From NCBI RefSeq assembly GCF_013385825.1, contig NZ_JACAPG010000014.1, positions 310,001 through 374,000 of the forward strand: a stretch of DNA of 64,000 nucleotides, written 5' to 3'. Source of the stretch: Pseudomonas reactans. Lineage in GTDB: Bacteria > Pseudomonadota > Gammaproteobacteria > Pseudomonadales > Pseudomonadaceae. The notes beneath the pieces were generated by a model. The model was not told where the DNA came from, did no database searches, and worked only from the letters and a program-made list of their open reading frames with translations. Shown in pieces: positions 61,403 to 64,000 of this stretch (position 1 is the first letter of the stretch; each line of letters opens with the position of its first letter). Made by a program: the position numbers and the translations under genes.

Positions 61403-62863
61403 CTATCCGTGCAGCGCTTTTGCCGCTGCCAGCAAGCCCTGGAACTTGCCGTATCGCACTGCAAGCACCGCCTGTTGCGAGGGATCCGGCGTATACCGTG
61501 CCTTCACCGGTATCCCCGCTTGCAACAACCCATCCCCCTGCCCGATCGACAGAAATCCTAGCTTCGCGGCACCGATACAGGCACTCAACTCACTGCCGTG
61601 CAACGTGAAGATCTCCCGCTGCAGGATATTGGCCAGCAGCTGCGCCCAGTATTCACTGCGCGCACCGCCACCCACCAGTGCACACGCACCGACGCGGGCA
61701 CCTGCTGATTGCACTGCGTGCATCGCATCACGCAAACCGAACCCTACCCCTTCCATCACGGCATAACCAAGCATTGCGGGGGTGCAGTCGTGGCCCAGCC
61801 CCATAAAGCCGCCGCGCAGCAAAGGATCGTTATGCGGTGTGCGTTCACCCGCCAGGTACGGCAAAAACAACGGCGTGGCCACTGGCACCGGCTGCTCGAT
61901 CGGCAGTTGCGCCTGCACCTGGTCCAGCAACGCTTGCTCATCCGCAGTGCCCGTCAGCCGTGTGACCCAACGCAGGCAACTGGCCCCGGCCAGCATGGCG
62001 CCCATGGTGTACCAACGGTTCGGCAGCGCATGGCAGAAGCTGTGCACGGCACTGGCCGGGTTCCCGGCGGCGTGGTCGGTAATTGCCACGATCGCTGCGC
62101 TGGTGCCAAGGGTGATGAATCCATCGCCTGCGTTGATCGCGCCGATACCGACGGCGGCCACCGGATTGTCGCCACCGCCGCCGGCAATCATGACGTCAGT
62201 CGACAGCCCCAGGTCAGCCGCCGTCAAACGCGCACTTGCTGCGCCGCCTTCAACCAGCCTGGGCATCTGTTCTGGCGCAAGGCCCGTAGCGCGCAGCATG
62301 GGGCCGAACCACTCACGGTGCGCCACGTCCAGCCACAACGTGCCGGCGGCATCGGACATCTCGCTGATGCGCTCGCCACACAAGCGCAAACGCAGGTAAT
62401 CCTTGGGTGACAGCACACAATCGATGGCGTTGAATACAGCAGGCTCATGCTGCTTGAGCCACAATAATTTGGGCGCCGTGAGCCCGGCCATCGGCAAACT
62501 GCCGGTGACCTCGGCAAACTCCGCTCCCAGCAGTTGCGCCTGAGCGACAGCTCGAGAGTCGTCCCACAGAATTGCCGGATACAACACGCGGTTGTCAGCC
62601 CCCAGCAGCACCGCGCCGTGCATTTGCCCGGACAGGCCGATACAGGCAACTCGAGCAAATGCCTCATGCGTGCGCAACTGGGCCAGCGCTTGCAAACACG
62701 CCTGCCACCAATCCTGGGGGTCTTGCTCGGACCAGCCGCTATGACGCCGCGACACACTCAGGCGCACGCCGGCATGGGCCAGCACTGTGCCGTCGAGGTC
62801 CATGAGGATGGCCTTGAGTTCCGAGGTGCCGAGGTCGATGCCGAGGGAAACGGGGTTGCTCAT
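61403..62863 (-). CDS. xylB: Xylulokinase
   Basis: A 486-residue FGGY kinase. The N-terminal phosphate loop is GIDLGTSELKAIL, and GGGGDNPVAAVG carries the catalytic Asp. Near the C-terminus, GGGARSEYWAQLLAN is a family motif. It phosphorylates D-xylulose for the pentose phosphate pathway. It starts six bases after the LacI stop, so regulator and kinase are one transcript, with the sugar binding-protein gene further upstream. Confidence 0.93.
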   Translation of the reverse strand: MSNPVSLGIDLGTSELKAILMDLDGTVLAHAGVRLSVSRRHSGWSEQDPQDWWQACLQALAQLRTHEAFARVACIGLSGQMHGAVLLGADNRVLYPAILWDDSRAVAQAQLLGAEFAEVTGSLPMAGLTAPKLLWLKQHEPAVFNAIDCVLSPKDYLRLRLCGERISEMSDAAGTLWLDVAHREWFGPMLRATGLAPEQMPRLVEGGAASARLTAADLGLSTDVMIAGGGGDNPVAAVGIGAINAGDGFITLGTSAAIVAITDHAAGNPASAVHSFCHALPNRWYTMGAMLAGASCLRWVTRLTGTADEQALLDQVQAQLPIEQPVPVATPLFLPYLAGERTPHNDPLLRGGFMGLGHDCTPAMLGYAVMEGVGFGLRDAMHAVQSAGARVGACALVGGGARSEYWAQLLANILQREIFTLHGSELSACIGAAKLGFLSIGQGDGLLQAGIPVKARYTPDPSQQAVLAVRYGKFQGLLAAAKALHG

Positions 62864-62869
62864 ACGGGG

Positions 62870-63871
62870 TCATTCCACTCCATTACAGCCACATGAATGA
62901 CGCCATTGCAGCGTCGGCGCCAGGCGCACACTCTGGGTCGGTGCGCCGGGTGAAGCCATGCGTTGCAACAACAGGTTCACCGCCTGTGCGCCGAGTGCCT
63001 GCACCGGCTGCGCGATCAAGGTCAGGCGCGGCACGAAGAAATCCGCCCAGTCGAAATCATCAAAACCCACCAGCGCCATCTGCGCCGGCACGTCGATCTG
63101 CGCGTCACGCAGGGCCTGCATGGCGCCCAGGGTCATCAGGTTGTTGCCGGCCATGATCGCCGTCGGCGGTAACGCCAAGCCCAGCAGCTGCACCGTGGCC
63201 TGGCGTGCCGGCTCAGTGTTGGAGCCGCCATTGACCAGCAGATCCGGATCAAACGTCAGCCCCGCTCCCTGCAATGCGGCACGGTAACCGGCGACACGCT
63301 CATCGGTGGTGCTGAACCCCTCGCGACCGGCGATAAAGCCGATCCGCCGATGACCATGGCCGATCAGGTGTTCAACCAGCACTTGGGTAGGCTGGGCATT
63401 CTCCACCCCAACCTGATCGAAGTGCTCACTCATCATGCGGTCCACCAGCACCGCTGGAATTTCGTTGGTGCGCAGATAATCCAGGGCCTTTGAGCCGTTC
63501 GAAGGCGCCAGCACAATCCCATCGACCCGCCGATGATGCAGCGCCGTGACCACTTTCAGCTCCTGCTCCGGATCATCATGGGTGTCGACAAACAACATCA
63601 TGTAGCCGTGTTGGGCGCACGCGGTTTCAATCGCGTGCACCGTCTCACTGAAATAGTGGTTGGACAACGCCGAGATCGCTACACCAATGGTGTTGGTACT
63701 CGACCGGGCCAGCGAGCGCGCCAGGGTGTTGGGGATGTAGCCCAACGCCTGGATCGCCTGCTGCACCGCCAGCACGGTGGCCGGGCTGACCTTGCGGGTG
63801 CCGTTCAACACGTGGGACACCGTCGACGTCGACACCCCCGCCCTGCTTGCCACGTCATCCATGGTGACCAC
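62870..63871 (-). CDS. LacI-family transcriptional regulator
   Basis: A 333-residue LacI/GalR protein. The helix-turn-helix is TMDDVASRAGVSTSTVSHVL, followed by the hinge helix and a sugar-binding domain like that of RbsB. GAAGGA eight bases upstream points to GTG 63871 as the start; the longer frame would run back into the preceding gene. It likely controls the sugar/pentitol operon in which it sits. Confidence 0.92.
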   Translation of the reverse strand: MVTMDDVASRAGVSTSTVSHVLNGTRKVSPATVLAVQQAIQALGYIPNTLARSLARSSTNTIGVAISALSNHYFSETVHAIETACAQHGYMMLFVDTHDDPEQELKVVTALHHRRVDGIVLAPSNGSKALDYLRTNEIPAVLVDRMMSEHFDQVGVENAQPTQVLVEHLIGHGHRRIGFIAGREGFSTTDERVAGYRAALQGAGLTFDPDLLVNGGSNTEPARQATVQLLGLALPPTAIMAGNNLMTLGAMQALRDAQIDVPAQMALVGFDDFDWADFFVPRLTLIAQPVQALGAQAVNLLLQRMASPGAPTQSVRLAPTLQWRHSCGCNGVE

Positions 63872-63893
63872 GACGCTGTTCCTTCTCAGTGGA

Positions 63894-64000
63894 TCAATGT
63901 TTGCTCGACCAACCGCTGTACGTAGCGACGTTGTCACGGGTGATCAGTTTGGGCGTGAGCAGGGTAACCGCTTCGGCCGGGGCTTTGTCATTGAGAATGT
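63894..64000 (-). CDS. C-terminal end of a sugar ABC transporter binding protein
   Basis: Only the last 34 codons are in the window, ending at a TGA at 63896-63894. The peptide includes TPKLITRDNVATYSGW, typical of the C-terminus of RbsB-type periplasmic sugar-binding proteins. It is upstream of, and in the same direction as, the LacI gene (about 22 bases apart). Sugar unknown; the xylulokinase suggests a pentose or pentitol. Confidence 0.75.
   Translation of the reverse strand, partial: ILNDKAPAEAVTLLTPKLITRDNVATYSGWSSKH

Noticed and set aside
1..64000. CRISPR arrays, tRNA, rRNA, prophage or insertion sequences
   Set aside because: None recognised; the only repeats are REP pairs and short inverted repeats, and the lone recombinase has no element around it.

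Overview
The window looks like a chromosomal segment of a Pseudomonas of the P. fluorescens group. The reasons are high-GC coding on both strands, an OprD porin, a fadB2x-fadAx type acyl-CoA cluster, an arn lipid A modification operon ending in ugd, a Bcr/CflA transporter, and REP palindromes of the GTAGGAGC-TGGCTTGCC-GGCGAT type used as extragenic repeats by this group. I saw no rRNA, tRNA, CRISPR array or prophage. Gene starts were chosen from Shine-Dalgarno sequences and overlaps, so several differ from the longest open frame.

Left part (1-14.6 kb): the N-terminal 590 residues of a very large protein that runs off the left edge; a two-gene unit of a KaiC-like double ATPase and a hybrid histidine kinase; a membrane-anchored HEAT/TPR protein; a bestrophin channel; a four-gene beta-oxidation operon (dehydrogenase, thiolase, acyl-CoA dehydrogenase, enoyl-CoA hydratase) facing a two-gene operon for branched-chain acyl-CoA (3-hydroxyisobutyryl-CoA hydrolase and acyl-CoA dehydrogenase); and an HPP membrane protein.

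Middle (14.7-38.8 kb): a tightly overlapping arnC-A-D-T-E-F-ugd operon with an extra ArnT-like gene at its end and no arnB at its head; a periplasmic protein; an orphan tyrosine recombinase with an inverted repeat in front; an SDR; then an eight-gene operon (27.4-34.6 kb) of GntR regulator, AprA-like flavoprotein, two-cluster ferredoxin, NitT/TauT-type ABC transporter, HEAT-repeat protein and DUF971 protein. Its substrate is unknown and it is one of the two best candidates for an undescribed system. A drug exporter, a chemoreceptor and an HxlR/SDR pair follow.

39.0-50.8 kb holds a natural-product cluster. RibA-like, RibD-like, WD-repeat, formylglycine-enzyme-like and SAM methyltransferase genes match the toxB, toxE, toxC, toxD and toxA set of toxoflavin (azapteridine) biosynthesis. 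Here they sit with extra genes: a second, COMT-like methyltransferase, a VOC metalloenzyme with an added N-terminal region, an MFS exporter, a protein with a DHH-like motif, a SufR-like cysteine-rich regulator and a nitroreductase. The extra enzymes suggest a modified azapteridine or a related triazine such as a pyrazolotriazine.

Right part (51-64 kb): housekeeping and accessory metabolism, comprising oxaloacetate decarboxylase, SDR/LysR, OprD porin, HxlR with a divergent stand-alone FabF, RidA, RlhA, EamA transporter/Lrp regulator, and the end of a sugar operon (binding protein C-terminus, LacI regulator, xylulokinase).
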